A stretch of 64,000 nt of DNA from Talpa occidentalis (GCF_014898055.3 NW_023601433.1:17036141-17100140), one strand, 5' to 3'; shown: positions 11,291 to 59,239, counted from the stretch's first letter. The notes: generated by a model from the letters alone, not told the origin. Numbers and translations: made by a program.

Positions 11291-11411
11291 GCTCTCCCAG
11301 CGTGATTGACCTTCAGTTACAGGGAGTGGGAGCTGTACATCACTAGATCTGAGAATAGTGAAGCAACTCATTCCCTTCTGGACATTCACACTGATGTCCT
11401 GTTTTCAAACT
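11291..11411 (+). other. NIPA2: Candidate non-coding 5' exon of NIPA2
   Basis: A good acceptor (TCTCTATTTCAG ending at 11290) and a good donor (AACT followed by GTAAGT at 11412) bracket 121 bases between the CpG island and the first coding exon. NIPA2 is known to have non-coding leader exons, but I cannot confirm that this is one. Splice sites of this quality also occur by chance. Confidence 0.3.
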
Positions 11412-11589
11412 GTAAGTCCAATGAGAGAATTTATTCATGTACTTTGTGGCTGAGGCTGCTTTATCATTTGGCTTGCAAATTTTATGTTACTTGCAAGACT
11501 CAGCACTCTCCCCACCTCTTCCCACCCCCAACTGGTATAGTTCCATCAGTGAACAAACAAAATAAATAACTAAATGTAATTATAAGTTC

Positions 11590-11857
11590 ATTCATTCATT
11601 CATTCATTCATTTATACAAGAACCGGGGTACAGGCCAGATGTGTGGGAGGGTGAGAGGATTCACCAGAGACAGAGCGGGGAACAGAGCAGGCAGACTGAC
11701 GAAACACACTGCTGAGGGGAGCAGCAGGTGAGATAGGAGAGGTCTACTGCGCCATATGGGACCCTCGCCTGCCGGCTGGGATCAAACTGGCACTGCAGAG
11801 GCTGCCGTACAGCCTCACAGCGCGGCGCTCAACCGCCTGCGCCACCAGGGGAGGCCC
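11590..11857 (-). mobile_element. tRNA-derived SINE, A/B intermediate
   Basis: Minus-strand full-length copy. Its tail has become an (ATTC)n simple repeat at 11586-11611 on the plus strand. Confidence 0.9.
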
Positions 11858-12523
11858 ATAAGTTAATTTTTTTTCAAATTTTTAGGTTTATTAGGGAAGG
11901 GGGAAAGGGAAAAAGAGATACCTGTATAGGTACAGGCAGGCAGGGAGAAGAGCCGCCTAAAAAAATCTTATAAATCAAGTTAGCTACTCTAAATGAGTGC
12001 CTTTTGTGGGGAAGTCACACAAAGAGACAAAAAATTGTCATTAAGGGTCTTGAAAGAGTTTGTCTTTGAAGATAGAACAGTAATTGAGAATTAACTTTTA
12101 TGAGGATGGCTATAAGTAAGTATAAAGGAGAGAAAATACCTGTGGGCTAGAGCTGTTGGAGAAGTCTTTGTAGCACTACTTGAAGTGTGACCTACGGGCA
12201 GGAGGATGGGCTGTCTGTGGCATGTCTGCACAGTGGTGACATCTGTCTGAAGGGAGCCACATCCTGTGTTGCCAAATGTAATGGGCTGGAGGAGTTTAAT
12301 TCTCACTGTGGGGACTCATCAAAGCCAACTGGTCAGAAAAAGGCCTTTTCTCTAGTGTGTGTTTGAATATTTCCATAATAGGTAAAAATAAAAAGGAAAG
12401 TAGATTTTAAATAGCATCATGAAACCTTATGTAAAATAAGTAAGTCTAAAATTGATATAAACATAATAAAGGTAGGAACAATCACTTTAAGTAATCTTAG
12501 GATAAAATTATGATTAAAAAAAT

Positions 12524-12793
12524 TTTTTTTTAAAGATTTATTTATTTATGCATACAGAGCTGGGTTACAGGCTGGAGATGTGGGGGTGAGAGGATTCACC
12601 AGAGACAGGGTGGGGAACAGAACAGGCAGACTGACTGAAATACACTGATGAGGGGAGCAGCGGATGAGACAAGAGAGGTCTGCTGCACCATGTGGGTTGC
12701 TCCCTGGCCAGCCAGGGATCAAACTTGTGCTACAGAGGCTGCGGATTGCTTCATGGTGCAGTGTTTAACCCCTTGCGCCACCAGGGAGGCCCT
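12524..12793 (-). mobile_element. tRNA-derived SINE, type B
   Basis: Minus-strand full-length copy with a GCATAAATAAATAAATCTTT tail and a type-B head. Confidence 0.92.
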
Positions 12794-13602
12794 ATAATTG
12801 CTTTTTTAATTACTCTCTTTTACCTTGGTGAGAGGGGATTCCCTTCCTGTGACACTGGACAAAGGAGAGGGAGGATGGTTTATCAACCATTTATACTCGG
12901 CTGGGGGAGGATATGCACATCATGTAGAGCCACACTGGATGTGGCAGAGCTAAGGACCTGGGACTGGAAGACAGGCTCTGTGGTGAAAGGAGTTTGAGGT
13001 GCCCCTTGACTGCTGTAGGGAGATATGACTGACTTGCTCTAATATCCTATGAACTGGCAGAGCAATGAAGCCCACTACTCAGGAAAAAGCAGGAACTGTG
13101 CCTGCTTCCTAAAATAGGAGCAGAATGGGGAGAGGAACTGGTGATTAGGACAGGGAGCGCCCTCCCAATTTCACCAGACGTCAAAGGTAGTCCTTAATAT
13201 TGGTTCTTAATTTTAAGAAAATTATACCACATGTCTACATAACTTGCACTTAGTGAAAGTTACACTACTAGTAAATACTTATATATTTGCTATTAAAAAG
13301 ACAGGTTTATATAAGTCTGAATTCAGATTTATGAGACTGTCATTATATTGCTGTTGCAATTGAAGATAAATCTGAATTGTTTCTTAGGTGTCTTCTTTGT
13401 AGATAATAAAATTCCACATTATTGATAGCAGAAAATTCAGACTATAAATTATTTTGTTCTGTTCAATTTTCGGAAAGAAGATTTATGAACCCTGGAATAT
13501 TAAATAGTCATTGCTTCCTGAGGAAAGTTAGGTGACCTTTGATATACCAGCCACATGGGATGAAATGTTTTGATAGCTAGGCTTATTTACTCTCATTTTC
13601 TT
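12794..13602 (+). other. NIPA2: NIPA2 5' intron, unique sequence
   Basis: No exon or repeat family recognised. The sequence is AT-rich towards the right. Confidence 0.5.
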
Positions 13603-13632
13603 AGACCTTACTACTTTTTAAATATATATATA

Positions 13633-13942
13633 TTTTTTTTTTTTTTTAATAGAGGCATGTTTATTTATTTATTGTTTGTTTGTTTGTTTGTTTATACATG
13701 CACTGGGTACAGTCAGAAGCGCGGGAGGGTGAGAGAATTCACCAGAGCCAGAGCGGGGAGCAGAGCAGGCAGAAGGACTGAAGTACACTGATGAGGGGAG
13801 CAGCGGGCGGCAGGAGAGGTCTGCGCGCCATGTGGGACCCTCCTCTGGTGGCCGGGGAGCAGCCAGGGATCGAACCGGCGCCGCAGAGGCCGCGGGCAGA
13901 TTCGCAACCCAGCGCTCAACCTCTGCGCCACCAGGGAGGCCC
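13633..13942 (-). mobile_element. tRNA-derived SINE, type A with long tail
   Basis: Minus-strand copy with the long AACATGCCTCTATTA tail and (AAAC)n. It inserted into the AT-rich tail of an older SINE (13943-14080), duplicating a TATATATAT stretch. Confidence 0.93.
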
Positions 13943-14080
13943 TATATATATATTTAAGATTATTTATGATTACAAGAACTGGGGTAGAGACCAGAGGTTT
14001 GGGGGATCAAACTTGCACCGCAGGGCCTGCGGATAGCTTCACAGTCTATGTTCTACCCCTTGTGCCACCAGGGAGGCCCC
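13943..14080 (-). mobile_element. tRNA-derived SINE, internally deleted, older
   Basis: Only the tail side and the tRNA-like head remain; the body core is missing. Its own duplication, AGACCTTACTACTTTT (13603-13618) and AGACCTTATTACTTTT (14082-14097), now encloses both SINEs, so this one came first. Confidence 0.88.
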
Positions 14081-14587
14081 CAGACCTTATTACTTTTATC
14101 TTTGTATTTTCATTTGTATGTAGTGCTGTCACTTCCCAGAATGCTTTAATAACCTTTTAAATGGACCGTGGTTTTCTATGAATGGCCAGTGAAGAATAGG
14201 CAACTTTATGTTTTGGTGTCAATTAAATACCACTCCATTCATCTGTGTTCACCCAGAAAACATATTAAGATTTATTTTGAGACCGAACTAGCTAGGTGCA
14301 CAGGATAAATAAGGTGACTCATGTGCAGGAAGTTGACACAAGTGATAAACAAGTGATGTGGCATGTGATAGAGATAGGGTAAGCACACTTTCGGTGCTTA
14401 CTAGCGTATAGAAATAATGCTTGTCCCTAACCAAATATCCCCACATTCTCTACTTCCTCCTCAGCTTTTGTTTAACCCTCTCTACAAACTGGTTGTCACA
14501 ATGAGGTTCTATCTAGACCTACTCCAGGAAAGCCAAAGTTGAGGCTTGAAGTTACCAATGTTTGGCACTTAAAGAAGGCAGTAGCTT

Positions 14588-14865
14588 TTTTTTTAATTTT
14601 TTTTAAAGATTTGTGTATTTATGCATACAAGAGCTGGGGTACAGGCCAGATGTGCAGGAAGGTGAGAAGATTCAGAGACAGAGGGGGGAACAGAACAGGC
14701 AGATTGACCGAAGTACACTGCTGAAGGGAGCAGCGGGCGAGTCAGGAGAGGTCTGCTGCACCATGTGGATTGCTCCCTGGCCACTGGGGATTGAACTTGT
14801 GCTGCAGAGACTGTGGACAGCTTCATAGTTTGCATCTTAACCCCTTGCACCACCAGGAAGGCCCC
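14588..14865 (-). mobile_element. tRNA-derived SINE, type B
   Basis: Minus-strand full-length copy, slightly diverged in the head (CACCAGGAAGGCCC). Confidence 0.9.
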
Positions 14866-14939
14866 AGAAGGCATAGGTTAAATTAAAATGTTAGTGACCT
14901 TATATCTTGTTTAGCTTTTCTTTCTACTTATCTCAATGT

Positions 14940-15060
14940 CTGTTAAGGTTGTGACTCCTCCAAGGTCATACACCCAGCTAGAGGCAGAACTGGGACTCCA
15001 CTCCCCGCCCTCCCCCCCCCCCCATCCCAGAACTTATCTCAGTGTATTTCTTGCCTTAGG
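14940..15060 (+). repeat. MIR-like fragment
   Basis: CCAAGGTCATACACCCAGCT followed by AGGCAGAACTGGGACT matches the conserved MIR core. A C-run has expanded inside it at 15015-15024. Confidence 0.6.
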
Positions 15061-15390
15061 CCATTGGGATGATTGGATCTACTTTTCCCCAATCATTGAT
15101 GATAGATCAGATCTGTAATGGCTTCAAGTAGACATTTAATCTTATCCATCTTGTATGTGACTAACATAAAAACTTAGACTACTTCCTTTACTTGCGTTTT
15201 ATCTAATTTCCCTGTTTCAGTATTATTTAGATATTGAAGTAACCTTGATTTTGGGTCTTGCTAATGATTTCTGGATGCCAATCTAGAAACTCTTGAGCCT
15301 GTACTGTGTGTTTTAAAAATATTAATATGAAAATGTCCAAATATACCTAAAAGTGAATACAGTGAGCCCTGATGTGCCTAACACCTATCT

Positions 15391-15662
15391 TTTTTTTTTT
15401 TTTTTAAGATATATTTATTTATTTATACAAGCACTGGGTACAGTCAGAAGCATGGGAGGGTGAGAGAATTCACCAGAGCCAGAGCGGGGAGCAGAGCAGG
15501 CAGAAGGACCAAAGTACACTGCTGGGGGGAGCAGCGGGCGGCAGGAGAGGTCTGTGCGCCATGTGGGACCCTCGCCCAGCGGCCGGGGATCAAACGGGTG
15601 CTGCAGAGGCTGCAGGCAGCTTTGCAGCCCAGCGCGCAACCGCTGTGCCACGAGGGGAGGCC
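15391..15662 (-). mobile_element. tRNA-derived SINE, type A
   Basis: Full-length minus-strand copy with the flanking repeat CCTAACACCTATCTT on both sides, a perfect duplication indicating a recent insertion. Confidence 0.95.
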
Positions 15663-16119
15663 CCCTAACACCTATCTTTAATAGTGATTCCCATTTTCTG
15701 CAGACAAGTTTTTTAAAAATCTAATGGGAATCTTATATTTACCCATAAAAAGCTAGTCAGTTGTGCCAGGCAGCTATCTCAGTGGCATGTAGCAATAAGG
15801 TCATGTTCGCAGGTCAGTAGGTCAGCAGTGATGACTCAGGTTTGCTTTTCATGTGGTGATAGCAGAGTGCTGAGGGGCAAAGAAGTAGACGGGGCCTCTT
15901 AGACCTAGCCTTGGAATGGGCACCTGTCACTTATTCCTGCCTCCTGTTGCACAAAGCAGGACACCTGACCAAGCCACAAATTAGGGAGCTATTGGAACCA
16001 TGATGTATTGAATATCTCATCAGGCAAAACAAACAATGGCTCTTTTATCTGAAATGTTGATCAGTGTGGTAATACTATTTACCACAAGCACGGTACTTAC
16101 TGCCCCTATCTAACTGTTC

Positions 16120-16235
16120 TTATCTGCTTCCCCATTGAAGATTAAAAGATTTTATCCAGAGACCTTAGTCTAAATTTATGTCCATAGCCTATGCTCAGTA
16201 AATACCATTTGAGTGGGTGGATAAAGTAATTGAGG
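16120..16235 (+). repeat. L2-like LINE fragment
   Basis: CCATTGAAGATTAAAAG ... ATGCTCAGTAAATACCATTTGAGTGGGTGG resembles the L2 3' end. It is weak and old. Confidence 0.4.
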
Positions 16236-16597
16236 GACTAGATGGAGAGGAAGTGAAGTTGCTTTGGTTAAAAGTGAGTCTCATAACCTGAAAACTTGAA
16301 GAATGGAAAAACTGGCTTGTCAGTGAGGATCCTGCCTGAATTGCAGATTAGCTTTAATTAAATTGTGGGTCTGAAAATCTCAAGACATGGCATAAAGTTG
16401 GACTGGCAGGTTACTGCTGAATAGTTTTTTCTTCTGCTTCCTACACTTTGCTTTAGTTCATTTGTCAGCAGAGTTCATGAATTGGCCATTTGGGAAGAAA
16501 CTTGCCGTCTTTGGAAAGCCTCTGCTCTCCATCTAGTATTGGGGCTTGACCCCTCTAGCAGTATGTCCTCCTCATGTTCTCTAAAAAGTCCAACAGA

Positions 16598-16872
16598 GGG
16601 CCTCCCCTGGTGGCACAGGTGGTTGAGAGCAGCACTGTGAAGCTGTCCACAGTCTCTGCAGCGCGGGTTTCATCCTGGCCGGCCAAATGCGGCCAGCCGG
16701 CCAGGGTCCCACATGGTGCGGCAGACCTCTCCTATCGCGCCCGCTGCTCCCCTCAGCAGTGTGTTTCATTCGGTCGCCTGTTCTGTTCCCCGCTGTTTCT
16801 GGTGAATCCTCTCACCCTCCCACGAATCTGGCCTGTACACCGGTCCTTGTACATACTAAAAAAAAAAAAAAG
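16598..16872 (+). mobile_element. tRNA-derived SINE
   Basis: Plus-strand copy with a GGCCTCCCCTGGTGGCACAG head, flanked by the duplication AAAAAGTCCAACAGA. It carries a local GGCCGGCCAAATGCGGCC insertion in the body. Confidence 0.93.
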
Positions 16873-16954
16873 TCCAACAGAACCACAAACATCTGTCTGT
16901 AGACTCATCCTCTGCTGAGAAAATAATGTGAAATCTGCCTTCTTCCTCTGTGCC

Positions 16955-17100
16955 CCAATAGGTGTATCTCATTAGAGGTTTGTACCCTTGACCACCTTCA
17001 CCTGTACTTCCCCCCACCACTCCTCACCCTCTGTCTCTGGCAACCACCAATGTCTCTGTCTGCGACTTCTGTTTTTAAAGATGTTTTTTATGTCATGATC
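16955..17100 (-). repeat. Old LINE-1 3' UTR fragment
   Basis: The CCCCACCACTCCTCACCC and CTCTGGCAACCACCAATGTC motifs are typical of reverse-complemented mammalian L1 3' UTR. Confidence 0.5.
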
Positions 17101-17165
17101 TCATCTTTTGTCATAAATAAAAGAAATATAATTAGATTAGCATGAAATTTAAATAAGTGTATTTT

Positions 17166-17437
17166 TTAAAAAGATTTATTTATTTATGCATACAAGAATT
17201 GGGTTGTACGCCAGAGGTGTGGGGGCGGAGGGTGGGGGTGAGAGGATTCACCAGAGAGTGGGGAGCAGAACAAGCAGATCTACTGAAATACACTGCTAAG
17301 GGGAGCAGCAGGTGAGACAGGAGAAGTCTGCTGTGCCATGTGGGTTTCTTTCTGGCCGGGGATGGAACTCGTGCTGCAGTGGCTGGCGACAGCTTAATAG
17401 CGCTGTGTCTTTAACCCCTGTGCCACCATGGAGGCCC
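17166..17437 (-). mobile_element. tRNA-derived SINE, type C
   Basis: Minus-strand full-length copy flanked by TTTAAATAAGTGTATT on both sides. It lies 140 bases upstream of the first NIPA2 coding exon, in antisense orientation. Confidence 0.93.
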
Positions 17438-17579
17438 TTTAAATAAGTGTATTATCAGTTGTAATTATAGAGAAGATACTCTTCCTTTATGAAAAATGGA
17501 GTAAAAATTGAATTACATGTGAGTGAGCTATCATGTTCGTTCTCTGAAACTTGCATTTTTTTTTTTTTTTGCATTGTAG

Positions 17580-25229
<7,650 letters not shown>

Positions 25230-25937
25230 AATTCTGTTATAAAGTGAATTTGATTATCAGAATGTGTCTGAGAAGCACTGTCCTCAATGTTCTCCAGAGA
25301 CAATCTTTTTTAAGGGTTCGCTAATTGGGACCAAGAAATTACTTTTCTTATATTTAAATGACGGTAGCCCACTAAAATGACCTCAGTACATGGCCAATTT
25401 CTGTTGTTATTGGGGGGTATTTTAAAACTTTCCTTCACCAAAATCTAAATGCATTAATGAGTTTTAAGTCTATAAAAGTGCTTTATTTTTTCATTGGTGA
25501 TGAAAGTCTGAAATGTACATTTGTCATCCCCACTTCATCAATCCCTGACCATTTTAAGGCCTTTTTATTTAAAAAAGAATGAAATTTCTTAGCACAGTAT
25601 CTTGTCACACACCTTACTTGGAAAAATGGCTCCCAATTCAGTGATTTTAATTTTGAAAATGACAGTTTTGAGAATCTTAAGTTATTGAATGAATGAAGGA
25701 GACGCATTTGAGGGCCTTTCTAGATGGCACCTAATGGAACCCACCCACCTGAGTCTGAGTTCCTGCTTTGCAGCCTGGATGGTTTTATTTCTTGGCTACT
25801 CTAAGCTTGATACTTGGAAAGTTGATTACCATTTTATTTCAACTTTTGTATTTTTCAATATATTTTCATGAGTTACCGTCATTTAGATCTTCTAACTACC
25901 CTAGAAGACCAGGGGGAGTTTCTTAAATTTAGCCTAT

Positions 25938-25943
25938 AATAAA
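25938..25943 (+). terminator. NIPA2: Candidate proximal polyadenylation signal AATAAA of NIPA2
   Basis: Canonical hexamer about 710 bases after the stop codon. Confidence 0.45.
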
Positions 25944-26719
25944 GAAAGTAAAGTTCTTTTCTAAGTCTGAATGCTTAGAACAATCTTAAAATGTTTGTAA
26001 AATATGGCTTCTTTGTACCAAGTATTTTACTTTAAGAGTTTGTTTAGAACTCTGTGTATTTTGGTCTTTTAAAAACATCCATGAAAAATACTTAGTGGAA
26101 AACTTCAAACATGCAAAAAATGTACCATTGTACGGTGACCTCCAAGCAACTTCAGAACGATCCATTCATAGCAAATTAATGGCCCTTAAAAAAAAAAAAA
26201 CGTTGACCAAATTCGTGTCCTCGTGGGTAGTGGAAGAACACGGGCTGTTCCCACGCCACTGCTTCCACCCTAGGTCATTCACAGTGGTTGACCTTGACCC
26301 TGCTCTATAACCAGCCACTGCCGGCCCCTCACTGTCCTTGTTTGGGGGGGGCATGGGGTCCTCACATGATGACTGATGGCATTAATATCAGACACAGATC
26401 TCCGCTGGATTTATCAGGGCAAAGTTGAGTCTCTAAGTTTCATGACATAAATGTTTTCCCCCATTATTTTTAGACTTTTTTTTCTAATTGCCTCAACTCA
26501 TGTAATTTTAATACCACAGATATATTGTATATTTATGTACTGTACCTCTATCTGTGCTTTGTTCAGAATTGAGTAAAAACCAATTTTCACCCCCTTGGGG
26601 GTAATAATTGCCCTAATCGAGAATGCACAGATTAATAATGATAAATTTTTAATTACCATCTCACAGCACTTGAAATTGTGTTGTACATAAATTTTTATTA
26701 CATTTTATTGTGGTTTATA

Positions 26720-26725
26720 ATTAAA
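26720..26725 (+). terminator. NIPA2: Candidate distal polyadenylation signal ATTAAA of NIPA2
   Basis: This is the commonest variant hexamer and lies at the end of the AU-rich UTR block, about 1.5 kb after the stop. Confidence 0.45.
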
Positions 26726-26908
26726 TCTTACAAAACTCAGTAATATGAGCTATTTAAATTAGTCCTTAATCTTAAATTTTCATCATTCTATACTTTCAGT
26801 ATAGGGTGAGCACAGATAGTACCTCTTTATCTGTAGTAGCAGAATACTGGCCCCAGGGTTATTAGTTCACTTCACCTAAAGCAACATTTTTAGAAAGAAA
26901 AATTAAAA

Positions 26909-27022
26909 GGGCCTCCCCTGGTGGCGCAGCGGTTGAGCGCTGGGTTGCGAGGCTGCCCGCAGCCTCTACAGCGCTGGTTCGATCCCCGGCCTCCAGCAAG
27001 GGTCCCACACACAAAAAAAAAA
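26909..27022 (+). mobile_element. Head-only short SINE (type D), copy 2
   Basis: The head GGCCTCCCCTGGTGGCGCAG through GGGTCCCACACAC is followed directly by poly(A). Flanking AAAATTAAAA-type repeats lie on both sides. It sits between the poly(A) signals of the two convergent genes. Confidence 0.9.
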
Positions 27023-27309
27023 GGGAAAATTAAAAAACAAGTACCATTTCACAGAACTCAAGGTTAAGCAGTACAACACATAGATTCTGTGATCTGTAGC
27101 AAGTGCGATGTTCCTGGACTTCAGTGCTGTTTCCAAAGGCATAGGGACATTACTCCCTCTCTGGATCTAGTCTCACTCCAGGCTGCAGGTAACCTAGACT
27201 CTGCGCTCTGAGTCTAGTGCATTCAGTCTGTGCGTTCAGGTAAATAGAGAAACCTGCCCAAGTCCTGGGCACAGGATCAGAGGAAATGAACACTAGAGGT
27301 TTCATTAGT

Positions 27310-27315
27310 TTTATT
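27310..27315 (-). terminator. CYFIP1: Polyadenylation signal AATAAA of CYFIP1
   Basis: On the plus strand this reads TTTATT. On the minus strand it is the canonical hexamer, about 615 bases after the stop. Confidence 0.6.
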
Positions 27316-27927
27316 TCTTTAATCTTTAATAAATCATACCTCACAATTTAGGTTTTGTCACAACTGGGTTTAGTTGGAGTCAAAGAATTTCATTCACTTT
27401 TCTCAAACACTGACACGAAAAAGGGACGGGAACAAGGACTTAGAAAAGATTATTCATAAAAGACACCAAAAAATTCCCTAAACAGAAGCAAAATAATTCT
27501 AATCAGCACAGGGTTTCATTACAATTAGCTGGTAGTAAATTCCTTGTTTAAGTCCATAAATCTCTCCTTGAACATTACTGACCCTTTGCTATGGGAGGAG
27601 TGGATGAGCCCAGCAGCACTTTATGACACAGCTAGCTTTTGGAACATTCCATAGAAAAATGGGAAATAATTTTGTAAGAACATGACAGCAACTATTAGCA
27701 GCCAGTAGTCTCAGTTTCTAATTACCAAAAGCATATACAATTTTAGTCTAGAAAAATAAGTCAATTTTATAAAATTAAGCTTTTAGATTGAAAAGCACCC
27801 CCTTGCACAGAGATACTGAAAAATAGCCCTAAAAACCTCACTACATAGTTTACGGAAAGGAAAACATGCCCTTACAGTTATTAAATGCAGTCAGTACGGG
27901 GAAATCTTCGAGAACAGGTGACTGCCC
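27310..27927 (-). other. CYFIP1: CYFIP1 3' UTR
   Basis: About 615 repeat-free bases follow the stop codon on the minus strand and end near an AATAAA signal. NIPA2 ends on the opposite strand roughly 570 bases away. Confidence 0.65.
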
Positions 27928-56352
<28,425 letters not shown>

Positions 56353-56617
56353 TCATTCTGACATGCCTCATGTGGGCTGGAGCCTCGGCCTCCCTCTATG
56401 CACAGAGCCTCTCTGCACTCTGCCTCTGCAGAAGCTGCCCTTGAACTCTCCCTAAGAACAAGGAGCTCAGACTCGGTCAATAGTTCAGGCCTCCAGGAGC
56501 ATGGAGGGCAGGGACGGATCTGCTCTTCCTGCAGCCAACAGGGCCTTGAGTTTGGTAAGAAGCTCAAAACAGTCCCAAATCCATAACAGCACACCTTCTT
56601 GGAAAGGACTTCTGAAA

Positions 56618-56750
56618 TGAAGGAGGAAGAGAAGGTGGAAGAGGTTGAGGGAGAAGAAGATGGAGAGTGGAGGAGGAAGCAGAAGGACAGAAGAATGGAG
56701 AGGGAAGGGGGGAGAAGAAAAGAAAACAGGAGAAGAAGGAAAAAAAATGA
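56618..56750 (+). repeat. Polypurine tract
   Basis: About 130 bases almost free of C and T on the plus strand. On the CYFIP1 sense strand this is a long polypyrimidine tract roughly 310 bases before the exon at 56304. Confidence 0.85.
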
Positions 56751-57277
56751 TCCAGAAAAGCAAACATGTAAGCAGGTGAAAAAGAGAAATTGCAATTTCT
56801 GTAGCTCAAATCCTACCTGTTAAACAATATCACATGAATTAACATGCATGAAAGACACAGTTGATGTGTGTAACTAATTAAAGTCCCTCCCTGGGATGGC
56901 ATCAGGACCACACAGTCCTCACTGCACACTCATGTTTTCTATTTTTTTTTTTTTTTTGCTCTGGGGATTTGTTTGATGACTCTTGCTTTCCATGAGAGGG
57001 GAAGAAGGGAAAATTTGTACTGGAAAAAAAGCAAATCCCCAATTCAAATTCAACTGAATTCAAATTCAAACAAATTTGAATAAAAATGAAAATACTGCAG
57101 TCTAATGTATGGGATGTATGAAAAAGTGATCCTTTGACGCATACATTGAAAGAGTTCTAAAAGGCTGAAAATGAAATTAATATCCCAAATTTCTAAAAAG
57201 AACAGCAAAAGCACCACTGCCAACAAAGTAGAGGAACATGTCTAAAAGCAAAATTAATGAGACAGAAAATGATAGGA

Positions 57278-57563
57278 GGAGCCTCCCTAGTGACGCAAGG
57301 GATTAAGACGCAGCCTATGAAGCTGTCCACAGCCACTGCAGCACAAATTTGATCCCTGGCCAGGGATCTACCGACATGGCATGGCAGACCTCTCCTGTGT
57401 CGCCTGCTGCTCCCCTCAGCAGTGTATTTCACTCACTCTGCCTGTTCTGACCCCCACTCTGTCTCTGGTGAATCCTCTCACCCCCCCCCCCCACACCTCT
57501 GGCCTGTACCCCAGATCTTATAAGCATAAATAAATAAATCTTTAAAAAAAAGAAAAAAAAATA
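57278..57563 (+). mobile_element. tRNA-derived SINE
   Basis: Plus-strand full-length copy with a C-run at 57482-57492 and an (AAAT)n/poly(A) tail. Confidence 0.92.
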
Positions 57564-57940
57564 ATAGGAAACAATATTATAGAGGGAGGCCAACAAAAGT
57601 TGTTTAAAAGATAAATGAATAATAAAATTGATAAATATCCAGCAAGACGGATCAAGATTAAAAAGAGAAGGTACAAATTAACACGATTTAAGAATGAAAA
57701 GGGGGATATTACCACACAGTTTACAGGTGAATGGAATACAATTAAGTATCCAGAAATAAACCCTCACATTTATAGACAGATGGTCTGAGAAAAAGGCATG
57801 AGAACAACTCAATGAGGAAAATACTATCTTTTCAACAAATGGTCCTGGGACAACTTGGCATCAACCTGCAAAAAATAAAGTTGGATTCCTGTGCAGGAAA
57901 AGATTATCAAACACTAAAGATTCGCAAGAAAGTCTTATCT
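57564..57940 (+). repeat. Old LINE-1 ORF2 fragment
   Basis: ATAAAATTGATAAATATCCAG, then AACAAATGGTCCTGGGACAA and AAAATAAAGTTGGATTCCT, are L1 ORF2 landmarks with intervening deletions. Confidence 0.6.
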
Positions 57941-58071
57941 TCAAAACTGGCCCTTGGTTGTCTCCTAGGAACTCTAAACCACTGCAATATTCTGCTCACA
58001 AGAAAGTGTGCGTGTGCTGAGGCTTTGAACCACTGCAGCACCAGTGTCACCAGATAGAAAATGCCAACAAT

Positions 58072-58301
58072 GGGCCTCTCTGGTGGCACAGGGGGTTGAG
58101 TGCAGCAAGGTGGGGCAGTCCGTAGCCTTTGCAGCACGAATTCAATCCCCAGCAGGCTGGCACAGCAGACCTCTCCTGTTTCACCTGCTGCTCCCCTGAG
58201 AAGTGTATTTTGGTAAATCTGCCTGTTCTGCTCCCTGCTCTCTCTGGTGAATGTTCTTATCCCCTGCAACTCTGGCCTGTACCACACTTCTTAAAAAAAA
58301 A
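58072..58301 (+). mobile_element. tRNA-derived SINE carrying a LINE-1 in its tail
   Basis: Plus-strand copy with the duplication AGAAAATGCCAACA (58056-58069) on the left. The matching right copy, AGAAAATGCTAACA, lies at 63299-63312, beyond the LINE-1. The SINE therefore inserted before the LINE-1. Confidence 0.93.
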
Positions 58302-58456
58302 AAGAAAATGCTGGACTGCCGGGGAAGACTGGGCACGCAGGGGAGTGCGTCCCCGCATCGCCATTTTAGAACAGGGACCTTTCTTCAGTAGAGACTGCTT
58401 GAAACCGGCAGAAGGCTCCCAGAGGAGCCAGAGGTGAGCTGGGAAGTTCGCCCAAG

Positions 58457-59230
58457 ATGCCGGCCAGTACCAGCAACACAGTGCCCCAAGGAATACGGCA
58501 AATTAGAAAACAGGCAGTAGGGAGTAGAAAAACCACATGCAACCCAGCAACTCGTCAGGAAAAAAGCACACCACAAAAAGAAAACCAGCCCCCAGATAGC
58601 AACGACAGTAACTTGGAAGAACTTCTGAGCCTTCCAGAAACAGAATTTAAAATTGCCATGATTAAAAAACTGACAGAAATCATAAAGGAAAACAATGATA
58701 AGGGAAAAATAATTAACAATCAGAAGAATGAAACTGAGTCCCTAAAGAGGGAAGTAAAAGAAATGCAGGAGATCAAAGAATTAATAGAGGCGCTAAAGAA
58801 CTCTGGGAAAAGCAATGAAAGAATAGATGAAATGGAAGAACAAATAAGTACTCTTGAAGACACAGAAATAAAAAGAACCAAAACAGAAAAGGAAAGAGAA
58901 GTACGAAGGAAAAAGACCAAAGAAAGACTTCGGGAACTGTCTGACTCCATGAGGAAAGGAAATATAAGAGTTATAGGAATCCCAGAAGGAGAGGAGAGAG
59001 ATGTAGGAACAGAGAAAATATTCAAGGAAATAATTGAAGAGAACTTCCCAAACGCAAAGAAGGAGCTGAAAATTGATATATAAGAAGCAAGAAGAACACC
59101 AAACTTCCATGACGAAAGGAAAAATACAGCAAGACACATAATAGTAAAGCTCCCAAGAATCCAAGACAAGGAAAAAATAATGAAGCTGACAAGAGGGAAG
59201 AAACAGATAACATTCAAAGGAAAACCAACC
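58457..59230 (+). pseudogene. LINE-1 ORF1 remnant (nonsense and 3' deletion)
   Basis: ORF1p is the RNA-binding chaperone of LINE-1. From ATG 58457 the frame has a lysine/glutamate-rich coiled-coil region and then the RRM-like part, where GNIRVIGIPEGEERDVGTEK is visible. TAA at 59081-59083 stops it after 208 residues. The same frame continues with RHIIVKLPRIQDKEKIMKL and ends soon after SDLSKR, where the C-terminal domain is missing. Confidence 0.9.
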
Positions 59231-59239
59231 AGACTGACA

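Larger units (their letters stand above)
25230..26740 (+). other. NIPA2: NIPA2 3' UTR (end inferred)
   Basis: Repeat-free, AU-rich sequence follows the stop codon, as expected for a 3' UTR. Candidate poly(A) signals are AATAAA at 25938-25943 and ATTAAA at 26720-26725. Which one is used cannot be told from sequence. Confidence 0.6.
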
